NCBI RefSeq assembly: GCF_019052805.1
Contig: NZ_JAHQRJ010000002.1
Span: forward strand, 496,001-560,000
DNA length: 64,000 nt
Origin: Noviherbaspirillum sp. L7-7A
GTDB taxonomy: Bacteria; Pseudomonadota; Gammaproteobacteria; Burkholderiales; Burkholderiaceae_D
Direction: 5' to 3'
Below the pieces are notes generated by a model. The model saw only the letters and a list, made by a program, of their open reading frames with translations. It was not told the origin of the DNA and searched no databases. Shown here piece by piece: positions 45,090-55,808 of the stretch. The position numbers were made by a program, and so were the translations under genes. Positions within the stretch are counted from its first letter, which is position 1; each line of letters starts with the position of its first letter.

Positions 45090-46853
45090 CTACGGCGCAT
45101 GCGTCAGCTGCCACAGCGAGGCGCCGACGCCGGTGATGCTTTCCCCGGCGATCAGACCGGCCGCCACGGTGATTGCATAGTCCTGGGTCAGCCGCGGCCA
45201 GCGCAGGCCGGCCAGCCAGGTCAGCACCGCGCCCAGCGACATCATCAGCGACACCGAGGCCGGCAGCACGAAGGCCAGTCCCAGCGCCGCCGCACTGGGC
45301 AGGAAGCGCGCGCTGCGCGCTGGCAACGCTACATCCAGAAGCCCCAGCACCAGCCCGGCCAGGCAGCCGGCAAGAATGGCCCAGCGCACGCTGTCCGACA
45401 GGGCCGACAGGCCCGCACCCAGGGTCTGCGCCACCGCCTTCCAGGTCGCCACCGCCGGCGCCGGCCACTGCTCGGTGAGCAGCATCGCCTTCGGATCGGG
45501 GATCAGGGCCTTATACACCAGCACGCCGACGATGCTGCCCACGACGATGCCGATGACCTGCGCGGCTACCTGCTTCCATGGCGTGGCGCCGATCGCGCGC
45601 CCGACCTTGAAGTCATTCATCAGGTCGGTGCATTGGCCGGCGGCGCCGCCGGCGGTATTGGCGCTCATCAAATTGACTGCCATCTGGCCGGGCGCCAGCA
45701 CGCCGAAGCTCAGTTGCGACAGCTGGCCGATGGCGCCGATCGGCGCAATGCCGGTGGCGCCCACCACCCTGGCCGCCACCGCTGCCAGAAACAGCGCCAG
45801 CGGCACCGTTATCAGCGCCACCGGCAGCGCGATGTCGAACAGGCTGGCCTGCAGCCCCACCACCAGTGCCGCGGCCAGTACCAGGGCCAGCGCTGGCAAG
45901 GTGGCCGGCCGGCGCGCGCCGCGCCTGCTGCCCGACAGCAGCACCGCCCGCTGCCGCCACAGGCGTAGCGCCAGCGAGGCCAGGGTAGCCGTCACCATCA
46001 GGCTGGCGCCTGGCCACAGCAGCCACTCCACCAGTAACGCGAATTGCGGCCCGGTGGCGGCGGCCCGCAGGCTGACCAGGCCGTGGGACAGCAGCCAGGG
46101 CGCAATGCCGCCCCAGGCCAGCAGGGCGCCCAGCAGCAGCGACAGCCCGACCCGGATGCCGATGATGGCGCCGAAGCCTAGCAGCAGCATCGACGGGTCG
46201 ATGGTGAAGGTCAGCCGTTCCCATTGCATGTTCGGCGACCAGCGCGGCAGGGGCTGATGAAAGGTATCCACCCATTTCACCAGCGCCGAGGCCAGCGCGG
46301 CGGCAGCCAAGGCCAGCAGCCGCCGCATCGCTTCTGCCCCATGGCTGTAGGCATGGCGCAGGGTCTCCAGGGTAGCCATGCCTTCAGGGAAAGTCATGCC
46401 CGGGTCGTCCATCAGCGAAGGCCGCAGGTACCACGCAATCCAGATGCCCAGGAAGCTGACCGAGAATACCCAGGCCATCATCGGCAGTGCATCCAGCGCA
46501 TTGCCGGTGAGCAAGGTGTAGGCCGGGATCGGCGCCACCAGGCCGCCGGAAATGATGGAAGCGGCCGCTGAGGCGACCGTCTGGTTGATATTGCTCTCAT
46601 GCAGCGTCCAGCCGGCAGCCAGCCGGCTGCGCGCCGCCAGGCCCTGCCAGAAGCCGAAGCCGATCAGCAGCGCAATGATGGACATGTTGAATGCCCAGCC
46701 TATCTTCAGGCCTGCATATACATTCGACGGCGTCAGCACCACGCCCAGCAGGACGCCGGTCAGCACGGCGCGCAGGCTCAGTTCCTGCTGCGCGGGCGTG
46801 TCGATGCCGGCGACGGCGTCACCGGCGGAGGAGATCGTGGCGGAAGGCGGCAT
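45090..46853 (-). CDS. OPT-family oligopeptide/metal-chelate transporter
   Basis: A 587-aa polytopic inner-membrane protein with about 14 helices. Its N-terminal TGVLLGVVLTPSNVYAGLKI and FNMSIIALLIGFGFW segments, followed by NQTVASAAASIISGG, are characteristic of bacterial OPT transporters. DLMNDFKVGRAIGATPWKQV is a conserved cytoplasmic loop. Members import oligopeptides or metal chelates by proton symport. No substrate-binding or peptidase gene is adjacent apart from the prolyl aminopeptidase about 2.5 kb away, so the cargo is open. Confidence 0.87.
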   Translation of the reverse strand: MPPSATISSAGDAVAGIDTPAQQELSLRAVLTGVLLGVVLTPSNVYAGLKIGWAFNMSIIALLIGFGFWQGLAARSRLAAGWTLHESNINQTVASAAASIISGGLVAPIPAYTLLTGNALDALPMMAWVFSVSFLGIWIAWYLRPSLMDDPGMTFPEGMATLETLRHAYSHGAEAMRRLLALAAAALASALVKWVDTFHQPLPRWSPNMQWERLTFTIDPSMLLLGFGAIIGIRVGLSLLLGALLAWGGIAPWLLSHGLVSLRAAATGPQFALLVEWLLWPGASLMVTATLASLALRLWRQRAVLLSGSRRGARRPATLPALALVLAAALVVGLQASLFDIALPVALITVPLALFLAAVAARVVGATGIAPIGAIGQLSQLSFGVLAPGQMAVNLMSANTAGGAAGQCTDLMNDFKVGRAIGATPWKQVAAQVIGIVVGSIVGVLVYKALIPDPKAMLLTEQWPAPAVATWKAVAQTLGAGLSALSDSVRWAILAGCLAGLVLGLLDVALPARSARFLPSAAALGLAFVLPASVSLMMSLGAVLTWLAGLRWPRLTQDYAITVAAGLIAGESITGVGASLWQLTHAP

Positions 46854-46954
46854 GTACCCGGGCGGCTGGTTGTCGAATCGAAGCTAGACCAGCCCTGCCC
46901 GCCTTTGGTTGCACCGCCGCCATGCGGATGCGGCGCGCCATGCGCGCGCGCAAG

Positions 46955-47332
46955 CTACTTCAGCACATAGCTCGCCAGCACGCTCTGCACCTCATAGATG
47001 CTTAGACGCTTGTTGAACTGCTTCTGCAGTGGCGCCGGGCTGCCGGAAATCCAGATCTTGAGTTCGGCGTCAAGGGCGAAATGACCGCCGGTCTCGATGC
47101 TGAAATGGGTGATGCTCTTGTAGGGCACCGAATGGTATTCCACCTTGCTGCCGGTCACGCCCTGCTTGTCCACCAGCACCAGGCGCTTGTTGGTAAAGAC
47201 GAAGTAATCGCGGATGAGCTGATAGGCATGCTCCACCTGCTCGCCTTCGGCCAGTACCTGGCTGAACTCTTCCTGAATTTTCGCGGCGTCCATCTTGGAC
47301 GCATTGCCCAGCATGCCGTCGAGCAGACCCAT
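46955..47332 (-). CDS. Bacterial PH-domain protein
   Basis: A 125-aa protein with a bacterial pleckstrin-homology fold: DYFVFTNKRLVLVDKQGVTG, then VEYHSVPYKSITHFSIET and LDAELKIWISGSP strands, closing with a helix LSIYEVQSVLASYVL. Such bPH proteins form ring-like oligomers; the function is unknown. GGGGAG precedes the ATG. It stands alone between the OPT transporter and the response regulator. Confidence 0.82.
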   Translation of the reverse strand: MGLLDGMLGNASKMDAAKIQEEFSQVLAEGEQVEHAYQLIRDYFVFTNKRLVLVDKQGVTGSKVEYHSVPYKSITHFSIETGGHFALDAELKIWISGSPAPLQKQFNKRLSIYEVQSVLASYVLK

Positions 47333-47400
47333 GGCGTTTCTCCCCTGCAGTGATGGTGATACCGAATGGAAACCAAGCTGATGCCCGCCTCAGACGGCCA

Positions 47401-48042
47401 TTAAGGCGCAATCATGCCATGCCGCATCGCGATCAGCGCCAGCTCAGTCTGGTTGGCCACGGCCAGCTTTTGCTTGATGTTGTACAGATGGGTGCCGGCA
47501 GTACGCGGCGAGATATTGAGCAGCTCAGCCACTTGGTTGACGCTCATGCCGCGCGCCAGCTCGATGAAGACCGCGAACTCCCGTTCCGACAGCACTTCCA
47601 CCGGATTCTGGCCGCCGTCGAAGGCCTGCATCGCCATGCGCTGGGACACATGGGTGTCGAGGAAGCGGCCGCCGGCGGCCACGGTGCGCACCGCCTGCAT
47701 CAGCTCCTCCGGCGCGCTGCGCTTGGACACATAGCCCAGCGCGCCGGCCTTGAGCATGAAGCGCACATAGCTCGGGTCTTCATGGGACGACAGGCCCAGC
47801 ACCCTTGCCGCCGGGTCGCGCGCGATGATGCGCCGAGTGGCCTCGACGCCGGTAGCGCCGCCCAGGCCGATGTCCATCAGGATCACATCGGGGCTGCCGG
47901 CTTCGAACTGCTGGTAGGCCGACTCGGCCGAGTCGGCCTCGGCCACCACCCGGATATCCGGCGTGGCGTCGAGCAGCATCCGAAAACCAATGCGCACCAC
48001 CATGTGGTCGTCTACCAGCATCACCCGGATCGGTTTTTTCAT
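47401..48042 (-). CDS. NarL/FixJ-type response regulator
   Basis: A 213-aa regulator. The receiver has MLVDDHMVVR, the phosphoacceptor Asp in VILMDIGLGG (about 57) and a conserved Lys (VSKRSAPEE). The LuxR-type HTH spans LSEREFAVFIELARGMSVNQ to LYNIKQKLAVANQTEL. AGGAGG before ATG 48042 and the ATGA overlap with the kinase stop show tight coupling with the kinase upstream. The target is unknown; the divergent pqq cluster is a candidate by proximity. Confidence 0.9.
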   Translation of the reverse strand: MKKPIRVMLVDDHMVVRIGFRMLLDATPDIRVVAEADSAESAYQQFEAGSPDVILMDIGLGGATGVEATRRIIARDPAARVLGLSSHEDPSYVRFMLKAGALGYVSKRSAPEELMQAVRTVAAGGRFLDTHVSQRMAMQAFDGGQNPVEVLSEREFAVFIELARGMSVNQVAELLNISPRTAGTHLYNIKQKLAVANQTELALIAMRHGMIAP

Positions 48043-49415
48043 ACGGTTTCCTCCTGTAGCGGGATCCAGGCCGACACCTGCAGCCCGCCCTGTTCCGCCG
48101 GCCCGATGGCCAGCCTGCCGCCGAGCGCCTCGGCGCGTTCGCGCATGCCGCGCACGCCATAGTGGCCGTTCCTCGAAAGCGGCTCGTCTGCGCCGTGGCC
48201 ATTGTCCGCAATGCACAGGCGCAGCGCGCCATCACGGATGCTCAGCGCGACCCAGGCGGCGCTGGCCTGCGCATGCCGCACCACATTGGTCAGCGCTTCC
48301 TGCAGGATGCGATAGGCGCAGGTCTCGGCGTCCACATGCACGGCGTCATGCTGCGCCAGATCCATCTCCAGCGTGATGCGCAGCCCCGGATGGGCCTGCT
48401 GCAGCGATGCCACCAGGTCGCGCACCGCATCGCCCAGGCCGATCTCTTCCAGCTGGATCGGGCGCAGCCGCGGTATCAGCCTGTGCATCGCATCGAAGCT
48501 GGCGCCGGCGGTCTCAAACAGCAACCGTGCCGCCTCGCCGGCGGGCTTGCCGCGCAGCTCGGGGTTCTGCGCCAGCGCCGCCGAGATGCTGCGCATCGCC
48601 GTCAGGGACTGTCCCATTTCGTCATGCAGCTCGCGCGCGATGGCGCGCCGCTCGTCCTCGATGCGCCGGTGCAGCGCCTGGGTGAATTCGCGCTGCGCCG
48701 CCAGCCGCGCCTCGGCCTGCGCGATCTGCTGGCGCGAGGCGATGTCGTCCTGCACCGCCTGCGCCATGCGGTTGAAGGCCATGCCCATCTCGCCGGGCTC
48801 GCGCCCCGGCAGCGCCGGCAGCCTGACATCGTGCCGGCCGCTGCCGATCTGCAGCAGCGCGCGCCGGATCTGCTCGAACGGCGCGAGCCAGCGCATCAGC
48901 ATCCATGACAGCAGCAGATAGGCCATGAGCAATGCGACGCTCTGTATCACCATGAAGCTGACCAGGTCATCCCAGCCATCGAGCACCGCGCGGGTGGGAT
49001 TGGGCACTACCACCAAGGTGCCGGCATTGACGCGGATGACGGTGGCCTTCATCGCCGGCGTGACCAGCGCCGCATACCACTCCGGCGCATAGCGGCCGGC
49101 CTTGTACGACGCGGGCGGCGATTCGTACAGCAGCTCGCCGGCATGGTCGTAGAGCCGGATCTCGTTGGCCCTGACCCTGCCGGTCTGGCGCAGCACCTCG
49201 GCCAGCGCCACCGGCCCCTGGCGGGAATAGATAGCGGTGATGCGCGCCAGCAGCTGGGTGGCGATGCGGTTGGACGCTTCGATCTCCTCGCGGATGCTGC
49301 TGCGGGTGGTCTGGATTTCCTGGGCGCTGAAGATGGCCAGCGCGGCGAAGGCCAGGCTGCCCAGCAGCAGGTTGATCTTCAGCAGCAGGCTCAATGCGCG
49401 GCGCGGCTTAACCAT
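48039..49415 (-). CDS. NarX/UhpB-type sensor histidine kinase
   Basis: A 458-aa membrane kinase. Helix 1 (LLLKINLLLGSLAFAALAIF), a periplasmic sensor (about 40-165), helix 2 (FMVIQSVALLMAYLLLSWML) and HAMP (APFEQIRRALLQIGSG) precede HisKA_3, with the phosphorylated His in ARELHDEMGQSL, and a HATPase (LQEALTNVVRHAQA, DNGHG, GVRGMRERAEALGG). The start ATG 49415 has GGGGAG upstream and overlaps the aminopeptidase stop by eight bases. It phosphorylates the NarL-type regulator encoded next. Confidence 0.9.
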   Translation of the reverse strand: MVKPRRALSLLLKINLLLGSLAFAALAIFSAQEIQTTRSSIREEIEASNRIATQLLARITAIYSRQGPVALAEVLRQTGRVRANEIRLYDHAGELLYESPPASYKAGRYAPEWYAALVTPAMKATVIRVNAGTLVVVPNPTRAVLDGWDDLVSFMVIQSVALLMAYLLLSWMLMRWLAPFEQIRRALLQIGSGRHDVRLPALPGREPGEMGMAFNRMAQAVQDDIASRQQIAQAEARLAAQREFTQALHRRIEDERRAIARELHDEMGQSLTAMRSISAALAQNPELRGKPAGEAARLLFETAGASFDAMHRLIPRLRPIQLEEIGLGDAVRDLVASLQQAHPGLRITLEMDLAQHDAVHVDAETCAYRILQEALTNVVRHAQASAAWVALSIRDGALRLCIADNGHGADEPLSRNGHYGVRGMRERAEALGGRLAIGPAEQGGLQVSAWIPLQEETV

Positions 49416-50343
49416 GGCGCGCTCCCCAGCCGTCGAAGCTGCCCTGCGCGGCAAAGCCATCCAGCGCCTGGCGCAGCGCCGCCGCCATCGCCGGGTGAAA
49501 CGGATCATGGCCCGCCCCAGCCACCCTGTGCAGCCGGCTGTCCGGCAGGCAGCGTTGCAGGCGCTGCGCATTGGCCGGCGGGCAAACCCGGTCGGCTTCG
49601 CCATGCAGGATCGCCACCGGCATGGCGGGCAAAGCGCCTAGCGCATCGAGCAGCACGTCCGGGTTCAGGAAACAGCCGTACCGCAGATAGTGCGCCTGTA
49701 TTCGGTAACGCTGCACCAGGGACTCCTCCGGCGGCGCTGTTAGGTCGCCTGTTATACCTTCCAGCGCCTGCTCGTGGCGGCGCCAGGCGCCGGCAATGCG
49801 CCTGCAGGCGTGCGCATCGGCCGACGCAAGCTGCCCGGCCAGCCAGGGCAGCAGCCGCCCCGATGCGAGTGCCGACACTGGCGCGACCGGGGCAAACTGC
49901 TGCCAGCACTGCGGCGTATCGAAGAAAGCGCCGATCTCGGCCGGCGTGGCCAGGAAGGGCGCGCGCAGCACCAGGCCGCGCAGGCTGTCCCCATGCCGCG
50001 CCGCATAAGCCAGCGCCAGCGTGGCGCCCCAGGAGCCGCCGCCCAGCAGCATGCGCTCCACGCCAAGGTGCCGGCGCAGCCGCTCGATATCGTCCACCAG
50101 AAGGTCGGTGTGGTTGTCCTCCAGCGCGCCGGCAGGCTGGCTGCGGCCACAGCCGCGCTGGTCCGCCAGCACCAGCCGGTAACACGCCAGATCGACCACC
50201 GCGGCATGGCGCGGGCTGGTGCCGCTGCCCGGGCCACCATGCAGCCAGAACAACGGCAGGCCCTGGGGATTGCCGTATTGCGCATACCATAGGCGATGTC
50301 CATCGCCGGTGGCGAGCTGGCCTTCATCGAAAGCCGGGGTCAT
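49408..50343 (-). CDS. pip: Prolyl aminopeptidase (proline iminopeptidase)
   Basis: A 311-aa alpha/beta-hydrolase releasing N-terminal proline from peptides. WLHGGPGSGTSPRH holds the HGGPG oxyanion motif; LVLADQRGCGRSQPAG and the nucleophile elbow GGGSWGATLALAYA (Ser) are diagnostic. The acid is probably the Asp of GEADRVCPP and the base is the His of AGAGHDPFHPA. The ATG at 50343 is preferred because the family begins with the GQLATGDGHRLWYAQYG strand. It is first in an operon with the kinase and regulator, an unusual association. Confidence 0.88.
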   Translation of the reverse strand: MTPAFDEGQLATGDGHRLWYAQYGNPQGLPLFWLHGGPGSGTSPRHAAVVDLACYRLVLADQRGCGRSQPAGALEDNHTDLLVDDIERLRRHLGVERMLLGGGSWGATLALAYAARHGDSLRGLVLRAPFLATPAEIGAFFDTPQCWQQFAPVAPVSALASGRLLPWLAGQLASADAHACRRIAGAWRRHEQALEGITGDLTAPPEESLVQRYRIQAHYLRYGCFLNPDVLLDALGALPAMPVAILHGEADRVCPPANAQRLQRCLPDSRLHRVAGAGHDPFHPAMAAALRQALDGFAAQGSFDGWGARHG

Positions 50344-50488
50344 GATGCAGCCTTGTCTCCTGTTCTTATCCCCCGATTCTAACCACCCCGGCGCGCTCAG
50401 CAGAATCTGCAGCCCAAAATCATGAAAATCATGAGCGCGCATTCATGGATTTGCCGCTGCCATTCTGCCCGGAGCAGGTCGCACAATG

Positions 50489-50521
50489 GGATATCCGGGT
50501 TCGGTACCGGCCCGGATATCC
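50489..50521. promoter_or_regulatory. Perfect 11-bp inverted repeat upstream of pqqA
   Basis: GGATATCCGGG (50489-50499) and CCCGGATATCC (50511-50521) are perfect reverse complements around an 11-nt spacer. The right arm ends 23 bp before the pqqA ATG, just ahead of the GAAGGAGA ribosome-binding site. It could be an operator or an mRNA stem-loop affecting pqqA translation. There is no U tract, so a simple terminator is unlikely. Confidence 0.6.
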
Positions 50522-50544
50522 ATCCAACCTTGAAGGAGATCATC

Positions 50545-50619
50545 ATGACCTGGGAAAAACCGCAAGCAAGCGACATGCGCTGGGGATTTGAAATCACGAT
50601 GTATATCGCCAATCGTTAA
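50545..50619 (+). CDS. pqqA: PQQ precursor peptide
   Basis: A 24-aa peptide, MTWEKPQASDMRWGFEITMY then IANR. Glu16 and Tyr20, in the spacing E-x-x-x-Y, are the two residues that PqqE cross-links to form the PQQ skeleton. GAAGGAGA precedes the ATG. It is too short for ordinary gene callers. pqqB starts 23 bp after its stop. Confidence 0.95.
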   Translation: MTWEKPQASDMRWGFEITMYIANR

Positions 50620-50642
50620 ACGCAGTACGGCTGCCGGGGACC

Positions 50643-51560
50643 ATGATGAAACTACGTGTGCTCGGCTCCGCTGCCGGCGGCGGTTTTCCACAATGGAACT
50701 GCAATTGCGCCAACTGCGACGGCGTGCGCCGCGGCACCATCGATGCCCGGCCGCGCACCCAGTCGTCGATTGCGGTTACCGAAGACGAACAGGACTGGGT
50801 CCTAATCAACGCCTCGCCCGACCTCTTGGCCCAGATCAAGGCCACGCCCGCACTGCAGCCGGCGCGCGCCGTGCGCGACAGCGGCATCGCCGCGGTGCTG
50901 CTGATGGATGCCCAGATCGACCATGTGACCGGCTTGCTGATGCTGCGCGAACGCGGCACGCCATTGCCGCTGTATGCTACCGCCCAGGTGATGGCCGACC
51001 TGAAGGATGGCCTGAACATCGCCAGCGCGCTGGCCCATTACTGCCAGCTGGACTGGCGCGAGATCGCGCCCGGCGACCATGCCTTTTCCATCGCCCCGCT
51101 GGCCCATACCCGCTTCTCCGCGCTGACCCTGGACAGCAAGGCGCCACCCTATTCGCCACACCGCAACGACCCGCATCCGGGCGACAACATCGGCGTGACC
51201 ATCACTAACACCCGCAACGGCCGCTCGGCTTTTTATGCGCCGGGCCTGGGCGCGCTGTCGCCCGCGGTCACGCAGGCGATGCAAGCCGCCGACGTGCTGC
51301 TGGTGGACGGCACCTTCTGGAGCGCCGATGAAATGATCCGCCTCGGCCTGTCGGCCAAGACCGCGGCCGACATGGGCCACCTGCCGCAGGACGGGCCGGG
51401 CGGCATGATTACCACGCTCGACAGCATGTCGGCGGCGCGCAAGATACTCATCCATATCAACAACAGCAACCCCATCCTGCGCGAGGACAGCGCCGAGCGC
51501 GCCGTGCTGGCGCGGCATGGCATCGAGGTTGCGCATGATGGCATGGAGATCGACCTGTGA
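50643..51560 (+). CDS. pqqB: PQQ biosynthesis protein PqqB
   Basis: A 305-aa metallo-beta-lactamase-fold protein, [20 protein letters not shown] at the N-terminus, with a CNCANC cluster, the metal-site region [18 protein letters not shown], and [21 protein letters not shown] near the C-terminus. It is reported to hydroxylate the tyrosine-derived part of the PQQ intermediate, feeding PqqC. Two adjacent ATG codons at 50643 and 50646 are possible starts. Its stop overlaps the pqqC start (TGATG). Confidence 0.94.
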   Translation: MMKLRVLGSAAGGGFPQWNCNCANCDGVRRGTIDARPRTQSSIAVTEDEQDWVLINASPDLLAQIKATPALQPARAVRDSGIAAVLLMDAQIDHVTGLLMLRERGTPLPLYATAQVMADLKDGLNIASALAHYCQLDWREIAPGDHAFSIAPLAHTRFSALTLDSKAPPYSPHRNDPHPGDNIGVTITNTRNGRSAFYAPGLGALSPAVTQAMQAADVLLVDGTFWSADEMIRLGLSAKTAADMGHLPQDGPGGMITTLDSMSAARKILIHINNSNPILREDSAERAVLARHGIEVAHDGMEIDL

Positions 51561-52288
51561 TGTATGCCACCACCGCCGCCACCGACCACGGCCTGCCGTG
51601 GGACCGCGCCGAGTTTGAATCCCGGCTGCGCAACAAGGACCGCAACTACCATATCCACCACCCGTTCAACATCCGCATGAACAGCGGCGGCTGCTCACCG
51701 GCGCAGATCCGCGGCTGGGTGGCCAACCGCTTCTACTACCAGTGGATCATCCCGCAGAAGGATGCTGCCATCCTGTCCAACTGCGACGACCGCGAAACCC
51801 GCAGGCTGTGGGTCACCCGTATCCTCGACCATGACGGCCATGGCAACTATGAAGGCGGTGCGGCCGGCGGCCTGGAAGCCTGGACCCAGCTCGGCATCGC
51901 GGTCGGCATACCGCGCGAGGAACTGTGGTCGCTGCAGCATGTGCTGCCCGGCGTGCGTTTCGCCTGCGACGCCTACCTGAACTTCGCCCGCCGCGCGCCG
52001 TGGCAGGAAGCAGTCTGCTCGTCGCTTACGGAGATGTTCGCGCCGCAGATCCACAAGGACAGGCTGGCGACCTGGCCCGACCACTATCCCTGGATTGCTG
52101 CGTCAGGCCTGCATTACTTTCGCAGCCGCATTCCGCTGGCCCAGCGCGACGTGGACCATGGCCTGGCGGTCACGCTGGCGCACTTCACCACCCGCGCCCA
52201 GCAGCAGCGCGCGCTGGAGATCCTCCAGTTCAAGCTCGACATCCTGTGGACCATGCTGGACGCCATCGAGAAAGCCTATACCGAATGA
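51560..52288 (+). CDS. pqqC: Pyrroloquinoline-quinone synthase PqqC
   Basis: A 242-aa cofactor-less oxidase that performs the final ring closure and eight-electron oxidation to PQQ. Typical blocks are [48 protein letters not shown] and FYAQ-like active-site helices. The ATG at 51560 overlaps the pqqB stop and GGAG lies about 11 bases upstream; a GTG one codon earlier is less likely. pqqD follows with an ATGA overlap. Confidence 0.94.
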   Translation: MYATTAATDHGLPWDRAEFESRLRNKDRNYHIHHPFNIRMNSGGCSPAQIRGWVANRFYYQWIIPQKDAAILSNCDDRETRRLWVTRILDHDGHGNYEGGAAGGLEAWTQLGIAVGIPREELWSLQHVLPGVRFACDAYLNFARRAPWQEAVCSSLTEMFAPQIHKDRLATWPDHYPWIAASGLHYFRSRIPLAQRDVDHGLAVTLAHFTTRAQQQRALEILQFKLDILWTMLDAIEKAYTE

Positions 52289-52548
52289 ATGCCCTGCCTG
52301 AAAAGCCGCTGCTGAACCGCCGCTTCCGGATGCAGTACGAGCCCGCGCAGCAGGCCCATGTGCTGCTCTACCCGGAAGGCATGGTGCGCCTGAACCAGAG
52401 CGCCGCCGAGATCCTGAAGCGCTGCGATGGCAGCGCCACCGTCGATGAGATCATCGCGCAGCTGGAAGCGGCCTTCAACGCCACCGGCCTGCGCGACGAC
52501 GTGCTGGGCATGCTGTCGCATGCGCAGGAAAAGGACTGGATACGATGA
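52285..52548 (+). CDS. pqqD: PQQ peptide chaperone PqqD
   Basis: An 87-aa RiPP-recognition-element protein that holds PqqA for PqqE. It has [36 protein letters not shown] and [12 protein letters not shown], the winged-helix pattern of PqqD. ATGA overlaps both pqqC and pqqE show strict co-translation. Confidence 0.93.
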   Translation: MNALPEKPLLNRRFRMQYEPAQQAHVLLYPEGMVRLNQSAAEILKRCDGSATVDEIIAQLEAAFNATGLRDDVLGMLSHAQEKDWIR

Positions 52549-53726
52549 CCGCCGCCCCGCCGTCCCCGCCCTACTGGCTGCTCGCCGAGCTGACCTACCG
52601 CTGCCCGCTGCACTGCGCCTTCTGCTACAACCCGGTGGATTATGCGGCCGTGCGCGACGAGCTCGATACCGAAGCCTGGTTCAGGGTAATGCGCGAAGCG
52701 CGCGAGATGGGCGCAGTGCAACTGGGCTTTTCCGGTGGCGAGCCGCTGGTGCGCGACGACCTGGAACTGCTGGTGGCCGAGGCGCACCGGCTCGGCTTCT
52801 ACACCAACCTGATCACCTCCGGCGTCGGCCTGACCGAGACCCGGATCGCGGCGCTGAAGGAAGCAGGGCTAGACCATATCCAACTGTCCTTCCAGGATTC
52901 CACCCGCGAACTCAACGATTTCCTGTCCAGCACCAAGACCTTCGACCTGAAGAAGCGGGTGGCTGCGCTGATCAAGAAATACGATTACCCGATGGTAATG
53001 AACTGCGTGCTGCACCGGCATAACCTGCCGCATGTGGACAAGATCATCGACATGGCGCTCGAACTGGATGCCGAGTACCTGGAGCTGGCCAATACCCAGT
53101 ACTACGGCTGGGCGATGAAGAACCAGCAGCAGCTCATGCCCACGCTGGAACAGGTGCGCCAGGCCGAGCAGGTGGTCAACGATTACCGTGCCCGTATCGG
53201 CAATCGCTGCAAGCTGCTGTTCGTCGTGCCCGATTATTACGAGGACCGGCCCAAGGCCTGCATGAATGGCTGGGGCGCGGTGTTCCTCGCTGTGGCGCCC
53301 GACGGCGCAGCCCTGCCCTGCCACAATGCGCGCAGCCTGCCGGGCCTGGCCCTACCCAGCGTGAAGGACGCCAGCCTGCGCTGGATCTGGGAAGACAGCC
53401 CGGCCTTCAACCTGTTTCGCGGGGACAGCTGGATGCAGGAGCCATGCCGCAGCTGTCCGGAAAAGGAAAAGGATTTCGGCGGCTGCCGCTGCCAGGCCTA
53501 CATGCTGGCCGGGGAAGCCAGCGCGACCGACCCGGTCTGCGCCAAGTCGCCGCAGCGGGACCGGGTGGACGCGATCATCTTCCAAGCTGCCCATCCGGAA
53601 AAGCGGGAAATCAGGGCCGAACCCATCTTGTTTCGCACCGACGCCAATTCACGGCAGCTGTGCCAGCAGCCGGACCAACAAAACCAGCCGGCTCAGGCCA
53701 TGCCGGGACAAGCAGCCATTCTTTGA
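52545..53726 (+). CDS. pqqE: Radical SAM enzyme PqqE
   Basis: A 393-aa radical SAM/SPASM enzyme that forms the Glu-Tyr C-C bond in PqqA. The [4Fe-4S] motif is CPLHCAFC (Cys20, Cys24, Cys27), GFSGGEPL is the SAM-binding GGE-type motif, and C-terminal Cys groups ([31 protein letters not shown]) hold auxiliary clusters. The C-terminal tail after about residue 355 is Gln/Pro-rich and atypical. It ends the pqqABCDE operon; no pqqF protease gene is linked. Confidence 0.94.
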   Translation: MTAAPPSPPYWLLAELTYRCPLHCAFCYNPVDYAAVRDELDTEAWFRVMREAREMGAVQLGFSGGEPLVRDDLELLVAEAHRLGFYTNLITSGVGLTETRIAALKEAGLDHIQLSFQDSTRELNDFLSSTKTFDLKKRVAALIKKYDYPMVMNCVLHRHNLPHVDKIIDMALELDAEYLELANTQYYGWAMKNQQQLMPTLEQVRQAEQVVNDYRARIGNRCKLLFVVPDYYEDRPKACMNGWGAVFLAVAPDGAALPCHNARSLPGLALPSVKDASLRWIWEDSPAFNLFRGDSWMQEPCRSCPEKEKDFGGCRCQAYMLAGEASATDPVCAKSPQRDRVDAIIFQAAHPEKREIRAEPILFRTDANSRQLCQQPDQQNQPAQAMPGQAAIL

Positions 53727-53862
53727 CATTCAGTCATTAAAAGCGCATCGAATGCGGCATCCAGGCCACAGTCACCACAAGACCTGCGGCCTGCGATACA
53801 AACTGTCACACCTGCGCAAGTGCGGCGCACCTATACTGCGACCGAACCTTCTTCCAGGAAGC

Positions 53863-54057
53863 ATGATGAACAAGTGCATAGTCCTCCCACTTGATCCCAG
53901 CAAGCGACGCGCGATCCGGCATGACGAGCCTCCGGCCTGGTCGGCCATAATGGCCGACGGTGTGATGGCATTTCCGGTCGAGCGCCGTGAAGCCGCCATC
54001 CATGACTGCGATGAATTGCAGGAGCGGCGCCAGCGCCGTCAGGCACGCCAGGCCTGA
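53863..54057 (+). CDS. Small hypothetical protein
   Basis: A 64-aa frame beginning MMNKCIVLPLDPSKRRAIRH, with CCAGGA four to five bases before the first ATG. It contains EPPAWSAIMADGVMAFPVER and a highly charged Arg/Gln-rich end. It is not recognised. It lies 137 bp after pqqE in the same direction, so it could be read through, but a link to PQQ is only positional. Small size keeps confidence moderate. Confidence 0.5.
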   Translation: MMNKCIVLPLDPSKRRAIRHDEPPAWSAIMADGVMAFPVERREAAIHDCDELQERRQRRQARQA

Positions 54058-54072
54058 CCTCGACCCTTACAT

Positions 54073-55233
<1,161 letters not shown>

Positions 55234-55499
55234 TTATCTTGATCGTGGAAAAGCCAGGCGGCACGGCGGCCGCCAGATGGTCTGGTTTCCGATTCTATGG
55301 GCCGGGCCTGTCCGCCGGATTGATGCGAAACATGGGCCCGGCGCCTGGCAATTTGGCCTCTTGACACTGCTTGCGCCGCGTCAAGCTTGCGGCAGGGCCA
55401 TGATGCCGCTGACACATCTGGTAACGCCGCTTACGCCTCCACGCTAGCTCCAGTGCCCTTCCCGCGGTGTAATAAAGGCGTTTCCACATGGAGGTGCAT

Positions 55500-55778
55500 A
55501 TGAAAAACCCAGTCATGTTCATTGCAGGCATCCTCGCCGGCGCAACCATGCTGCTCTCAGCACCCGTCGCAATGGCCCACACCGTACGGGATGCCCACGG
55601 CCACTACCGCGCTCACCGCCACGTGCAGCCGCATCATGTGGCGCCGGTGCGGCATGCATACCGTCATGACTATCGCTATTCGCAACGCGTGCTTCCGGCC
55701 CGCGCACAGCGCGACCGCGACGGCGACGGCGTGCCCAACCGCTTTGACGCGCGCCCCAACAATCCGCGCCGCTATTGA
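55500..55778 (+). CDS. Small exported His-rich protein with DxDGDGxPNRxD tail
   Basis: A 92-aa protein with a signal peptide (MFIAGILAGATMLLSAPVAM, cleavage likely after AMA). The mature part is rich in His, Arg and Tyr (HGHYRAHRHVQPHHVAP). It ends with DRDGDGVPNRFDARPNNPRR then Y, a calcium-binding thrombospondin type-3/EF-loop-like motif. GGAGG precedes the ATG at 55500. The same tail occurs in the next gene, so the two are probably co-transcribed relatives that act in the periplasm or envelope. Confidence 0.78.
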   Translation: MKNPVMFIAGILAGATMLLSAPVAMAHTVRDAHGHYRAHRHVQPHHVAPVRHAYRHDYRYSQRVLPARAQRDRDGDGVPNRFDARPNNPRRY

Positions 55779-55808
55779 TCCCGGCTTCATCAATCAACGG
55801 AGAATCCG

